A DNA stretch of 64,000 nucleotides from Streptomyces griseoflavus (GCF_014649995.1 NZ_BMUC01000019.1:45775-109774); one strand, 5' to 3'; numbered from the stretch's first letter, positions 17,892-27,980 are shown. The notes: a model not told the origin generated them from the letters alone. Made by a program: numbers and translations.

Positions 17892-19634
17892 GTGGATGCG
17901 CCAAGTCGTGGACAGGCGGACGGGACCGATCCCGCCGACCAGTGGGTGCTCAACCCGGACACCGGGGACTACGAGCTGCGGCTGAACGGTACGCCGGGGC
18001 GTCCGGCGGTCCCCCGCCCGCGCGGCGCGTCCCGCTCCGGCCCCGCCGCCCCGTCGTCCGCCCCCTCGTCCGCTCCCGGCCGTGTGCCCGGGCAGCGCGG
18101 CCACCGCGCCGCTCCCGCCTCGTCTCCGGCCGCCCCCGACGCGGACGGCACGCGGGACCCCGGCCGGCGCGGGCGCCCGCAGCAGAGGAAGCGCGGCGCC
18201 AGGCGGAAGGCGCTGATGTGGACGGGCGGCGCCCTCGGTCTGGTCCTGGTCGGCGGCTCGGCGTTCGCCTACTACTGGTACGACCGCCTCAACGGCAACA
18301 TCGACACCGTCGACATCGGTGACGTGGGCAGCGACAAGGTCCTGGCCGACGGGCCGGTCAACATCCTGGTCATCGGCAACGACGTCCGCACCGGCGACGG
18401 CAACGAGGCCTACGGCAACCGGGACAACGTCACCGGTCACGCCGACACCACCCTGCTCTTCCACGTCGCCGGGGACCGCTCCAACGCGACCGTGGTGAGC
18501 ATCCCCCGGGACATGATGACCACGATCCCGGACTGCGAGACCCGACAGCCCGACGGTTCGACCGAGGTCGTCCCCGGATCGAAGGGCACCACCAGGTTCA
18601 ACGAGTCCTTCGGCGTGAACGGCCGTGACCCCGGCTGCACCATGCGGACCGTCGAGGAGATCGCCGGCGTCGAGGTCGACCACTTCATGATGTTCGACTT
18701 CAACGCGGTCAAGACGCTGTCCACCGCCGTCGGCGGCGTCGAGGTGTGCCTGGAGAAGCCCCTCAAGGACCTGGACGGCGGAACGAAACTCGACCTGCCC
18801 ATCGGCAGGAGCACCCTCGAGGGCGAGCAGGCGCTGTCGTTCCTGCGCAACCGGCACGGCCTGAAGAACGAGAGCGACCTCGACCGCATCGAGATGCAGC
18901 AGAAGTTCGTCGCGTCGATGATCCGGCAGCTGAAGGAGGACACGCTGGACAGCCCGTCGAAGATGCTCGACGTGGCGGACGCGGCCACCAAGTCCCTCAC
19001 CGTGGACAAGGGCATAGGCAGCGCCACCAAGCTCCTCACGCTGGCCAAGGAACTCACCAGGATCGACCTGAAGAACATCACGCTGATGACGCTCCCGGTG
19101 GTCGACAACCCGGCCGAGCCCACGCCCGTCACCGTCGTGCCGGACCCGGTCAAGGCGCCGCAGGTGTTCGCCATGCTGCAGGACGACGTCTCCTTCACCG
19201 AGGTGAAGAAGAAGGAGAAGGACGCCAAGGACAAGCAGGCGGCGCTCCTGAAGGGAGCGCGGGCGGAGGCGTCCGCCGTGCACGTCGACGTCCTCAACGG
19301 CGGGGGCCCGGCCGGCGCCGCGCAGGAGACGCTGGTCTGGCTGCGGACCGGCGAGGGCGTGGCCCGCTCCGCCAACCGGGGCAACGCGCCCGCCAAGGCC
19401 GACAGGACCCGGCTGGAGTACGCGCCGGAACAGGCCGACCAGGCCCGCAAGCTCGCCGATCTGATGGGCCTGCCCGCCTCGGCCCTGAAGCCCGGCGGCG
19501 AGGACTCGGACGCGTCGCAGCCGATGAGGCTCACCCTCGGCCCCGACTTCAAGAAGGCGGGCGTGCCCGTCGCCGCGCCGAAGAAGGTCGACGTCGGGCA
19601 GTCCCGGGCCGACGACAAGATGTGCGGCGCGTAG
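17892..19634 (+). CDS. LytR-CpsA-Psr (LCP) family cell-wall ligase
   Basis: About 580 residues: a Pro/Arg-rich cytoplasmic N-terminus, a basic patch (RKRGARRKAL), one transmembrane helix (about residues 115-135, GALGLVLVGGSAFAYYW), the LCP catalytic domain (NILVIGNDVR, HADTTLLFHV, SIPRDMMTTIP, KGTTRFNESFG, LSFLRNRHGLKNESDLDRIEMQQKF in overlapping pieces) and a C-terminal LytR_C domain starting VHVDVLNGGG. The family transfers glycopolymers from lipid carriers to peptidoglycan outside the membrane. The GTG at 17892 is my best start; the frame stays open to 17718. Confidence 0.88.
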   Translation: MDAPSRGQADGTDPADQWVLNPDTGDYELRLNGTPGRPAVPRPRGASRSGPAAPSSAPSSAPGRVPGQRGHRAAPASSPAAPDADGTRDPGRRGRPQQRKRGARRKALMWTGGALGLVLVGGSAFAYYWYDRLNGNIDTVDIGDVGSDKVLADGPVNILVIGNDVRTGDGNEAYGNRDNVTGHADTTLLFHVAGDRSNATVVSIPRDMMTTIPDCETRQPDGSTEVVPGSKGTTRFNESFGVNGRDPGCTMRTVEEIAGVEVDHFMMFDFNAVKTLSTAVGGVEVCLEKPLKDLDGGTKLDLPIGRSTLEGEQALSFLRNRHGLKNESDLDRIEMQQKFVASMIRQLKEDTLDSPSKMLDVADAATKSLTVDKGIGSATKLLTLAKELTRIDLKNITLMTLPVVDNPAEPTPVTVVPDPVKAPQVFAMLQDDVSFTEVKKKEKDAKDKQAALLKGARAEASAVHVDVLNGGGPAGAAQETLVWLRTGEGVARSANRGNAPAKADRTRLEYAPEQADQARKLADLMGLPASALKPGGEDSDASQPMRLTLGPDFKKAGVPVAAPKKVDVGQSRADDKMCGA

Positions 19635-19710
19635 GCGCGCGGCGAACCCGAACCCGAGACGGGGGTTACCCCCAGTGTCAACGGCCCCCCGCCTGCCTAC
19701 CGTGGAGCGC

Positions 19711-20142
19711 ATGACCGGAATGGACGCGCGGGACGCCGAGCTGAAGAAGGAACTCAACGCCTCCCTGCAGGCGCGCAGGGAACTGGGCGAGGAGTACGAG
19801 TCCGCGCTGGTCGACTCGTTCCTGGAGAAGGTCGACCAGCGCATCGACGGCGCGGTGGAGCGCCGGGTGCGCCGGCAGCTCGCCGAGCGGCAGATGACGG
19901 TGGCCCGGGACTCGCGGTCGCCGAAGGCCACGGACTCCTGGGGGGAGCGGTTCGGCTTCGGCATCGTCTCGCTGGTGCTGGCGGTGCCGCTGTCCGCCAT
20001 CGGCGGGGGCGTGGGCCAGCTGCCGGGCCTGCTGGTCACCTGGGCGGGCATCGTCGGCGTGAACGTGGTCCAGGCCGCCCGCACCAACCCGGGGCTCTTC
20101 GGCTCCCGCAAGGGCCGCCGGGACGACGACTGGGAGGACTGA
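19711..20142 (+). CDS. Small membrane protein, conserved hypothetical
   Basis: 143 residues. A charged, probably helical N-terminal half (about 1-70, rich in Glu/Arg/Lys: LKKELNASLQARRELGEEY) precedes two close hydrophobic segments (FGIVSLVLAVPLSAIGGG and LPGLLVTWAGIVGVNVV), ending in a polar tail RRDDDWED. Function unknown. The ATG at 19711 has GGAG upstream; ATG 19720 is an alternative. It follows the LCP gene by 76 nt and may be co-transcribed. Confidence 0.75.
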   Translation: MTGMDARDAELKKELNASLQARRELGEEYESALVDSFLEKVDQRIDGAVERRVRRQLAERQMTVARDSRSPKATDSWGERFGFGIVSLVLAVPLSAIGGGVGQLPGLLVTWAGIVGVNVVQAARTNPGLFGSRKGRRDDDWED

Positions 20143-20487
20143 GGAAGGGGTTTTGCGCGGGGACCGCCGCACCCCCGTAGGCCGGGGGGCGGGACGACGG
20201 CGGTCCCCGCGGGGGACGCGTGCCCCGTCGAGGAGGCCGCGCGTCCCGGGGCGTCCAGGGAGGTCCGGGAGCCGCTCCGGTTGTCCTTCGACGCCGCGTG
20301 GTCGCCGGCGGGTCCGGGGAGCCGCTCCCTTCCCTGCCGACACCCACCACTGTGCCGGAGCCGTGTTAAGCGAGTGCTGCGCGCACGTGACGCCCTCGTA
20401 CCACTTCCGCGAAGTCCACGAAGATCATCCGTGCGGTGGCGGCCGGCCGGTCACGGACGGTTCACGCCCGCTCCGGCCGGCGCCCCG
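20143..20487. other. Convergent intergenic region with terminator hairpin
   Basis: A 345-nt stretch without a gene. A 13-bp stem, GCGGGGACCGCCG (20157-20169) with CGGCGGTCCCCGC (20198-20210), follows a TTTT at 20151-20154, so it may terminate transcripts from both sides. The rest (20211-20487) is GC-rich with a few imperfect inverted repeats and nothing I can name. Confidence 0.6.
20157..20210. terminator. 13-bp stem terminator
   Basis: The arms at 20157-20169 and 20198-20210 are exact complements with a 28-nt loop. It lies downstream of the small membrane protein gene and convergent with the cystathionine beta-synthase gene. Confidence 0.6.
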
Positions 20488-21876
<1,389 letters not shown>

Positions 21877-22039
21877 CGTTGTCTCCGGATGCTTGCAAAA
21901 GATGTGGTCGTAGTGGTCGAACCAGCCTAGGCCCTCCCCGCCCGGAACCCGCCGGGGTCGTTCACTGCCCGTTGGGATTGGACCACGGTGCGTACGGGGC
22001 AAGCACTGGGTGTACGGCTTCGAGGAGGTGGCGGCGAGC

Positions 22040-23068
22040 ATGACGGGCATGTCGAGGGCACGGGTGGCCCGGCGGATCGCGGCCGGCGCCGCGTACGGCG
22101 GCGGGAGCGTCGGCCTGGCCGGCGCGGCGACCGTGGGTCTGCTGGTGGCCCAGGCACAGCTGGCGCGGCGGCGGGTGGGCAACGGCACGGCCGGCTACGT
22201 CCCCAACGCGGACGGGCTGTACGGGGCGGCCTACACGGTGCCGGGCGAACCGGCGCTGCGGCTGACGATGCTGGGCGACTCCACGGCCGCGGGGCAGGGC
22301 GTGCACCGGGGCGGGCAGACACCGGGCGCGCTGCTGGCGTCCGGGGTGGCGGCGATCGCGGAACGTCCGGTGGGGCTGAGTACGGTCGCGGTGCCGGGGG
22401 CCTGCTCCGACGACCTGGACCGGCAGGTGACGCGGGCGCTGGCGGATCCGTCCCGGGTGCCCGACATGTGCGTGATCATGATCGGCGCCAATGACGTGAC
22501 CCACCGGATGCCGGCCACCCAGTCCGTACGCCATCTGAGCGCGGCGGTGCGCCGGCTGCGGACGGCCGGCGCGGAGGTGGTGGTCGGGACCTGCCCCGAC
22601 CTCGGCACGATCGAACCGGTGCAGCAGCCGCTGCGCTGGCTGGCCCGGCGCGCCTCGCGGCAGCTGGCGGCGGCGCAGACGATCGGGGTCGTCGAGCAGG
22701 GCGGGCGGACGGTGTCGCTGGGCGACCTGCTCGGTCCGGAGTTCGCGGCGAACCCGCGGGAGCTGTTCGGGCCGGACAGCTACCACCCCTCCGCGGAGGG
22801 GTACGCCACGGCGGCGATGGCGGTGCTCCCGACGTTGTGCGCGGCGCTGGGGCTGTGGCCGGCGGAGGAGGAGCGTCCGGACGCCGCCCGCCGGGAGGGG
22901 TTTCTGCCGGTGGCCCGTGCGGCGGCGGAGGCGGCGTCGGAGGCGGGCACGGAGGTCGCGGCGGCGATGCCGACGGGGCCGCGGGGGGCGTGGGCACTGC
23001 TGAAGCGCCGCCGGCGGCGGCGGGTCCCGGCGAGCGAGCCCCAGCCCTCGCCCCAGCCGTCCCCCTGA
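22040..23068 (+). CDS. SGNH/GDSL-family esterase
   Basis: 342 residues. An N-terminal hydrophobic segment (AAYGGGSVGLAGAATVGLLVAQ) looks like a signal anchor; the SGNH hydrolase core follows with block I MLGDSTAAGQG (nucleophile Ser), block III IGANDVT and block V DSYHPSAEGY (Asp/His). A Pro/Arg-rich tail ends the protein. The substrate is unknown; homologues are often called secreted lipase/esterase. I choose ATG 22040, with GAGGAGG 11 nt upstream, over the GTG at 22010. It is divergent from cbs. Confidence 0.85.
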   Translation: MTGMSRARVARRIAAGAAYGGGSVGLAGAATVGLLVAQAQLARRRVGNGTAGYVPNADGLYGAAYTVPGEPALRLTMLGDSTAAGQGVHRGGQTPGALLASGVAAIAERPVGLSTVAVPGACSDDLDRQVTRALADPSRVPDMCVIMIGANDVTHRMPATQSVRHLSAAVRRLRTAGAEVVVGTCPDLGTIEPVQQPLRWLARRASRQLAAAQTIGVVEQGGRTVSLGDLLGPEFAANPRELFGPDSYHPSAEGYATAAMAVLPTLCAALGLWPAEEERPDAARREGFLPVARAAAEAASEAGTEVAAAMPTGPRGAWALLKRRRRRRVPASEPQPSPQPSP

Positions 23069-23110
23069 CCTCCTCCCTCCGGGTCGGACTCGGCCGACAG
23101 CAGGCCAAGC

Positions 23111-23118
23111 AAGCGCTT
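23111..23118. promoter_or_regulatory. AAGCGCTT palindrome, candidate TetR-type operator core
   Basis: An exact 8-bp palindrome (AAGCGCTT) in the context AAGCAAGCGCTTAGACA lies 196 nt upstream of the thiolase start. Similar cores occur in operators of TetR-family lipid-metabolism regulators of actinobacteria. The match is short and low in information. Confidence 0.3.
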
Positions 23119-23214
23119 AGACAGTTGCGGTCCATGTCACACCGCGGGAGCAGTGACCGGGACGGTACGGACAGGTAACTTCCCAGGGAGCCCGCACCGA
23201 CCCCGCGGTATGCC

Positions 23215-23289
23215 CGCCCGTCGCCCGACCACCACCCCTCAACGAGGCGCTACGCGCCACTTTCGCCCGCCGCCCGACCACCACCCCTC
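23215..23289. repeat. 26-bp direct repeat upstream of the thiolase gene
   Basis: Two copies at 23215-23240 and 23264-23289, spaced 49 bp apart start to start, differ by one base and share CGCCCGACCACCACCCCTC. The second ends 24 nt before the thiolase start codon, inside the untranslated leader. It may be a tandem duplication of leader sequence or a protein-binding repeat. Confidence 0.75.
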
Positions 23290-23313
23290 GTGCCTTTCCT
23301 CTCTGGAGCCGTG

Positions 23314-24534
23314 ATGCCCGAAGCCGTGATCGTCTCTGCCGCCCGCTCCCCCATCGGCCGCGCCTTCAAGGGCTCCCTGAAGGACATGCGCCCGGACGAC
23401 CTGACCGCCACGATCGTCCAGGCCGCCCTCGCCAAGGTCCCCGAGCTCGACCCGAAGGACATCGAGGACCTGATGCTCGGCTGCGGCCTCCCCGGCGGCG
23501 AGCAGGGCAACAACCTCGGACGCGTCGTCGCCGTGCAGATGGGGATGGACCACCTCCCCGGCTGCACCGTCACCCGCTACTGCTCGTCCTCGCTGCAGAC
23601 CTCCCGCATGGCCCTGCACGCCATCAAGGCCGGTGAGGGCGACGTCTTCATCTCGGCCGGCGTCGAGACCGTCTCGCGCTTCACCAAGGGCAACTCCGAC
23701 AGCCTCCCGGACACCCGCAACCCGCTGTTCGCCGAGGCCGAGGCCCGTACCGCCGCCGTGGCGGAGTCGGAGGGCTCGACCTGGCACGACCCGCGCGAGG
23801 ACGGCCTGCTGCCCGACCCGTACATCGCGATGGGCCAGACCGCCGAGAACCTGGCCCGCCTCAAGGGCGTCACCCGCCAGGACATGGACGAGTTCGGCGT
23901 CCGCTCGCAGAACCTCGCCGAGGAAGCCATCAAGAACGGCTTCTGGGAGCGCGAGATCACCCCGGTGACGCTGCCCGACGGCACGGTCGTCAGCAAGGAC
24001 GACGGTCCCCGCGCCGGCGTCACCCTGGAGGGCGTCCAGGGACTCAAGCCGGTGTTCCGCCCGGACGGGCTCGTCACCGCGGGCAACTGCTGCCCGCTCA
24101 ACGACGGCGCCGCCGCGCTCGTCATCATGAGCGACACCAAGGCCCGCGAGCTCGGCCTCACCCCGCTCGCCCGGATCGTCTCCACCGGCGTCTCCGGCCT
24201 GTCCCCGGAGATCATGGGCCTCGGCCCGGTCGAGGCGAGCAAGCAGGCGCTGTCCCGCGCCGGCCTGACCGTCGGCGACATCGACCTGGTCGAGATCAAC
24301 GAGGCGTTCGCCGCCCAGGTGATCCCCTCCTACCGCGACCTCGGCATCCCGCTGGAGAAGGTGAACGTCAACGGCGGCGCCATCGCCGTCGGCCACCCCT
24401 TCGGCATGACCGGCGCCCGCATCACCGGCACGCTCATCAACTCCCTCCAGTTCCACGACAAGCAGTTCGGCCTGGAGACGATGTGCGTCGGCGGCGGCCA
24501 GGGCATGGCGATGGTCATCGAGCGCCTCAGCTGA
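23314..24534 (+). CDS. Acetyl-CoA acetyltransferase / thiolase-family protein
   Basis: 406-residue thiolase that condenses or cleaves acyl-CoA units (beta-oxidation or acetoacetyl-CoA formation). The nucleophilic cysteine is Cys90 in [10 protein letters not shown]; the NEAFAAQ motif, [16 protein letters not shown] and the second active-site cysteine in CVGGGQGMA are intact. The length is normal. ATG 23314 follows CTGGAG; GTG 23311 is a close alternative. It is monocistronic. Whether it is degradative or biosynthetic cannot be decided here. Confidence 0.93.
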   Translation: MPEAVIVSAARSPIGRAFKGSLKDMRPDDLTATIVQAALAKVPELDPKDIEDLMLGCGLPGGEQGNNLGRVVAVQMGMDHLPGCTVTRYCSSSLQTSRMALHAIKAGEGDVFISAGVETVSRFTKGNSDSLPDTRNPLFAEAEARTAAVAESEGSTWHDPREDGLLPDPYIAMGQTAENLARLKGVTRQDMDEFGVRSQNLAEEAIKNGFWEREITPVTLPDGTVVSKDDGPRAGVTLEGVQGLKPVFRPDGLVTAGNCCPLNDGAAALVIMSDTKARELGLTPLARIVSTGVSGLSPEIMGLGPVEASKQALSRAGLTVGDIDLVEINEAFAAQVIPSYRDLGIPLEKVNVNGGAIAVGHPFGMTGARITGTLINSLQFHDKQFGLETMCVGGGQGMAMVIERLS

Positions 24535-24750
24535 CGTCCGCGGTACCGGCGGCGACCGCACGGTAGCCGCCGGTGCACGGTGTGTGCACCACGAGCCCGG
24601 AATCCCGGCCGTCCCGGGGTCCGGGCCGTTTTGTGATCCAATCTCCCCCAGGATGTGACCTATCCCTCCCGCGGAGGGCATCCTCGCAGGTCAGCGCCGC
24701 CCCCCTGGCGGACCCGGGACCAAAGAGCTGTCCGTTTCGTGACGTTACGC

Positions 24751-24767
24751 ACTGACAGAAGGTCAGT
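24751..24767. promoter_or_regulatory. Inverted repeat upstream of the conserved hypothetical gene
   Basis: ACTGAC (24751-24756), spacer AGAAG, GTCAGT (24762-24767), exact 6-bp arms, 58 nt before the gene at 24825. A possible operator; nothing else supports it. Confidence 0.35.
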
Positions 24768-24824
24768 CCGCCCTTCAAGCTGATGTAGGAAGTCGGGGGT
24801 CGACTGTGAACCGGGAGTACGTCA

Positions 24825-25607
24825 GTGAGCGCCATGCCGATCGCCCTGTTGATCACCACGGCCGCCACCGGCGCCGTGGGCGTCGCCGTTCTGCGCAGCA
24901 TCATGGTGCTGCGCCGGCAGGTCGCGGCCCTGCACACCGAGCTGGCGAGGATCCAGGCCGCCGACGCGCGCGCACGCGTCCCCTCCGCCCGTGCGGCCGA
25001 CGCCGACGAGATACGCGCGGCGGTGGCCGACGCGCTCGCCGAGGAGCGGGAGCGTGAGCTCGCCGAGGCGCGGGCCTTCTGGGCCGCCCAGGAGACGCGC
25101 GACGCCACCGACGCGCCGTCCCTGCTGGGCGGCCTGGCCGACAGCGAGCTGTTCCTGCCCCGGCAGGCCGACTTCGCGGGCCTGGAGCCGGTGAGCGAGC
25201 CGGGCCCCGACATCGAGGAGTACCCCGGGGACTCCCCCGAGCTGGCCGCTGCCCGCCGCCGTCACCCCTCGCACCCGGACTTCGTACCGAACCCCTCGCC
25301 GGTGGTGAACGACCACGAGCGCACGGTGACGACTCTGGAGGAGCTGGCCGGCTCCCGTACCGAGCTGACCGACGTCCGCCCGGGCCCGCTGGGCACGCTG
25401 GACGTCTACGTGTTCGCCGACGGGACGACGCTGTGCATGACGCCGGGCCACCGCGAGACCGCGGAGCGCCTGGCGGCGGCCCTGCGCGCGGGCGAGACCC
25501 CGTTCCTGCTGGGCGGGTCCGGCATCTCGGGCGCGTACACGCTGACCTTCTCCTGCGGCGAGGAGAGCGTCTACATCCTGGCGGACCGCGTCATCGCGTC
25601 CCTGTAG
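24825..25607 (+). CDS. Conserved hypothetical, membrane-anchored coiled-coil protein
   Basis: 260 residues. One N-terminal hydrophobic segment (about 4-23) is followed by a charged helical stretch (about 28-95, LRRQVAALHTELARIQ ... LAEERERELAEARAF), a Pro/Asp-rich linker and a compact C-terminal domain (about 165-260) with DVYVFADGTTLCMTPGHRE and ITSYT-like beta strands. Not a family I can name. The GTG at 24825 has GGGAG 7 nt upstream. It stands alone behind a 290-nt non-coding stretch, which holds a T-containing hairpin-like segment after the thiolase gene and the inverted repeat at 24751. Confidence 0.75.
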   Translation: MSAMPIALLITTAATGAVGVAVLRSIMVLRRQVAALHTELARIQAADARARVPSARAADADEIRAAVADALAEERERELAEARAFWAAQETRDATDAPSLLGGLADSELFLPRQADFAGLEPVSEPGPDIEEYPGDSPELAAARRRHPSHPDFVPNPSPVVNDHERTVTTLEELAGSRTELTDVRPGPLGTLDVYVFADGTTLCMTPGHRETAERLAAALRAGETPFLLGGSGISGAYTLTFSCGEESVYILADRVIASL

Positions 25608-25656
25608 CCGCGGGGAGCCACCGGGCCCGGGCGCCGGCGGCCCGCCTCCGGGCCGG

Positions 25657-25968
25657 CTACACCCCGGCGCGCTCCCGCGCCTCCTCCACCAGCCGTACCG
25701 CTTCCCCGACCTCCTCGTCGTCCTTCAGTACGAGGGCCAGGTCGTGCCCGGCGACGGTGATCTGGTCGGCGGCGGCGAACATGCCCGCGTCGGGCATCTC
25801 GCGCGGCTCGGTGCCCGGCTCCTCGACGAGCTGGGCGCGCCGCGCCAGCTCCCTGGCCAGGGCGAGCGCCTCGGCGGCCCCTCCCCGTTGCAGCCGGCTC
25901 TGCGGCGCGGCCCGCAGACGGTCGGCGAAATGATCCACGGCACGGGTGAAGGGCGTCGTATCAACCAC
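25657..25968 (-). CDS. Small conserved hypothetical protein
   Basis: 103 residues starting at GTG 25966-25968, predicted soluble and mainly helical: TTPFTRAVDHFADRLRAAPQSRLQRGGAAEALALARELARRAQL, then a short beta-like part (ITVAGHDLALVL) and a Glu-rich C-terminus. No recognised domain or catalytic motif. It converges on the preceding gene and may be a stand-alone transcript. Confidence 0.65.
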   Translation of the reverse strand: MVDTTPFTRAVDHFADRLRAAPQSRLQRGGAAEALALARELARRAQLVEEPGTEPREMPDAGMFAAADQITVAGHDLALVLKDDEEVGEAVRLVEEARERAGV

Positions 25969-26149
25969 GCGGCGAGCGTACGCGGCCCGGCAGGACTGTC
26001 GCCAACGGACGAACGCTCGGGCACGGTGACCTGAAGGGCCGGCTCACACGCCGGCGTCCGCAGGCGCCGATGTCCCGGGGCGATCGTCCACGAGTACGGC
26101 CTGGGGAGGGCGGCGCGCAGGCTGCGCCGGCCGCCCCCCGCGCACGGCG

Positions 26150-26176
26150 AAGGGCCCCGGTGGAACCGGGGCCCTT
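26150..26176. terminator. 11-bp stem terminator
   Basis: AAGGGCCCCGG (26150-26160), loop TGGAA, CCGGGGCCCTT (26166-26176), 39 nt past the Bax-inhibitor-like stop codon. Confidence 0.75.
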
Positions 26177-26214
26177 GCCTGTGCCGTCGGCGGCGTACGG
26201 GACGCCTGCCGTCG

Positions 26215-27105
26215 TCAGTCGCTGCTGTTGAAGATCGCGATGAGTCGCAGGAACTCCATGTAGATCCACACCAGCGTCAGCGTGAGGCCGAAGGCGGCGA
26301 ACCAGGCCTCCTCGCGCGGCGCGCCGTAGGCGATCCCGTCCTCGACCTGCTTGAAGTCCAGGGCGAGGAAGCAGGCACCGAGGATGATGCCGACGATGCC
26401 GAAGACGATGCCGAGCGGGCCGCTGCGGAAGCCGAGGCCGTCACCGCCGCCGATCACCGCGAACAGCAGGTTCACGGCCATCAGGAGGATGAAGCCGAGC
26501 GCGGCCGCCATCACGAAGCCGTAGAAACGGCGGTTGACGCGGATCCAGCCCGCCTTGTACGCCACCAGGACACCGGCGAAGACCGCCATGGTGCCGAGCA
26601 CGGCCTGCATGGCCGCACCGCTGGCGATGTGGGTGTCGACGGCGCTGGAGATCACGCCGAGGAAGACACCCTCGAACGCGGCGTACGTCAGGATCAGCGC
26701 CGGAGAGGGCTTGCGCTTGAAGGACTGCACGAGCGCCAGGACCATGCCGATCAGCGCGGCACCGATGGCGATGCCGTAGGACCGGCCGATGTTGGCCTCG
26801 TCGACCGGCAGCAGCGCCCAGGAGAGCGCGGCCGTCACGATCAGCAGACCGAGCGTGCTCGCCGTGCGGATGATGACGTCGTCGATCGTCATCCGGCCGG
26901 TGGTGGCCGGTGCCTGCGGCGCGCCGAACTGCTGGTCCTGCTGCGCGTAGGGGTTCTGCGCGTACGGGTTGCCCGTCGGCTGCGCGTACGGGTTGGCCTG
27001 CGTGGCGACAGCGGGACCCCCGGCCTGCGGCGCGGTGTTGAAGCCCGCGTAGCCGTTGTCGCGGCTGAACCCCCGTCGCGAGAAGACCGGGTTTCTGCTC
27101 CTCAT
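26215..27105 (-). CDS. Bax inhibitor-1/YccA-family membrane protein
   Basis: 296 residues. A polar N-terminus (about 1-70) contains an Asn/Pro/Tyr/Ala/Gln-rich repeat (NPYAQ repeated four times), then seven hydrophobic segments with FEGVFLGVISS and a C-terminal LALDFKQVEDGIAYGAPREE region typical of BI-1/YccA proteins. Relatives act as calcium-leak channels or interact with membrane proteases; the role here is unknown. The start ATG 27103-27105 has GGAGGAG 6 nt upstream. The frame extends 13 codons further upstream, but without a better site. Confidence 0.88.
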   Translation of the reverse strand: MRSRNPVFSRRGFSRDNGYAGFNTAPQAGGPAVATQANPYAQPTGNPYAQNPYAQQDQQFGAPQAPATTGRMTIDDVIIRTASTLGLLIVTAALSWALLPVDEANIGRSYGIAIGAALIGMVLALVQSFKRKPSPALILTYAAFEGVFLGVISSAVDTHIASGAAMQAVLGTMAVFAGVLVAYKAGWIRVNRRFYGFVMAAALGFILLMAVNLLFAVIGGGDGLGFRSGPLGIVFGIVGIILGACFLALDFKQVEDGIAYGAPREEAWFAAFGLTLTLVWIYMEFLRLIAIFNSSD

Positions 27106-27503
27106 TTCACTCCTCCATGGCCACTCGATGCGGCCTTGGCTCAAGAGTAATAGGTAGGCAAAGGATTGACCCTAATGCTTGGGGAGGATCTTTCCCTCGT
27201 CATGCTCCGCAACACGCTACGCGGTGCCGTGATTCCCCTCACCAGGAGGGACGCGACCATGACCGACCCGGTACCTGTCCGGAACCGGACGGAGATCAAC
27301 CACTCGGCGGAAGGCGCGGCCCCCGGTGCCGGAGGCGCACGCGCGGGTCCGTCGTGTCCGCGTCCTCCACGCCCGCCGCCCTGCGCCGCGCGGCGGCGCC
27401 GGCGGTCGGGGGTGTGCGCGTTCATGAATGCGATGTGCGCCCACCCCGTGGACGCGAAGGGGATCAGCGGCGGGCTTCCCGCCGATCACGGGAGGAAGCG
27501 TGG
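27106..27503. other. Intergenic region between the BI-1-like gene and bldA
   Basis: A 398-nt stretch downstream of bldA (minus strand) and upstream of the BI-1-like gene. It holds the promoter zone of that gene (AT-richer at 27140-27200). A plus-strand open frame beginning ATG 27259, with a good AGGAGGG 8 nt before it, runs 88 codons and stops at 27525 inside antisense bldA. After the first 20 codons its composition is erratic, so I do not call it a gene. Confidence 0.5.
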
Positions 27504-27590
27504 TGGTGCCCGGAGCCGGACTTGAACCGGCACGCCCGCTCAGGGGCAGCGAGGTTTAAGCTCGCCGTGTCTGCATTCCACCATCCGGGC
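27504..27590 (-). tRNA. bldA: tRNA-Leu(UAA), bldA
   Basis: An 87-nt class II tRNA with encoded CCA. The acceptor arms are GCCCGGA at the 5' end (27584-27590) and its complement (27508-27514), with discriminator A and CCA at 27504-27506. The anticodon stem GCGAG/CTCGC encloses the loop CTTAAAC, giving anticodon UAA; a long variable arm and GGTTCAAGTCC T-loop follow. It reads the rare UUA codon, which in Streptomyces links translation to aerial growth and antibiotic production. A TAGGCT at 27619-27624 on the minus strand may be its -10 box, about 29 nt upstream. Confidence 0.97.
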
Positions 27591-27980
27591 AGGCCATGGG
27601 CTCCGCTTCGCGGCTCCGAGCCTATCGGTGGCCTCCGCGCCGCCGACGGCGGGATGGGCCGATCTTGTCTTATTTTATTGGCGCCTGAGGGTGCATCAGG
27701 ACTTGGAACGCGCTGTCAGCACATGCCGACAGCCTTGCGGCTGACGCCCCGCCATGGATGCGGAATGACGGAATTTCACCGTCCGAACAAGGGCGCTCCA
27801 CCCGTTCTCGGCACGTCCGGCTCGGGGTGCGCGGTCCTCCTCAGGTATGACGCGGGGCCCCGCGGTCCGACCCTGGTTGCCCCCCGGAACCGGAGCAGCG
27901 GGTGACTACACGGCGGCAAAGCGCCGAAAGGATGGACGACGTCCCCGAGCACACGTCGTCCCGACAGGAGCGTCCATCCC
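27591..27980. other. Divergent intergenic region between bldA and the first ABC transporter
   Basis: 390 nt without a gene. It holds the bldA promoter side, a striking AT-rich island CTTATTTTATTGG at about 27668-27680 (unusual in this DNA), a GCGGGGCCCCGC palindrome near 27851, and the inverted-repeat leader immediately before the ABC ATPase start. Confidence 0.6.
27930..27979 (+). promoter_or_regulatory. Leader hairpin enclosing the ribosome-binding site of the ABC ATPase
   Basis: Two nested complementary pairs: GGATGGAC (27930-27937) with GTCCATCC (27972-27979), and GACGACGT (27935-27942) with ACGTCGTC (27953-27960). The CAGGAG ribosome-binding site (27965-27970) falls in the unpaired bulge and the GTG start is at 27981. 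Such a fold could gate translation; it could also be a DNA operator. Confidence 0.5.

Noticed and set aside
27504-27590. A genomic-island attachment site at the tRNA gene
   Set aside because: No integrase gene and no direct repeat of the tRNA 3' end is visible nearby, and the surrounding genes are conserved core genes.
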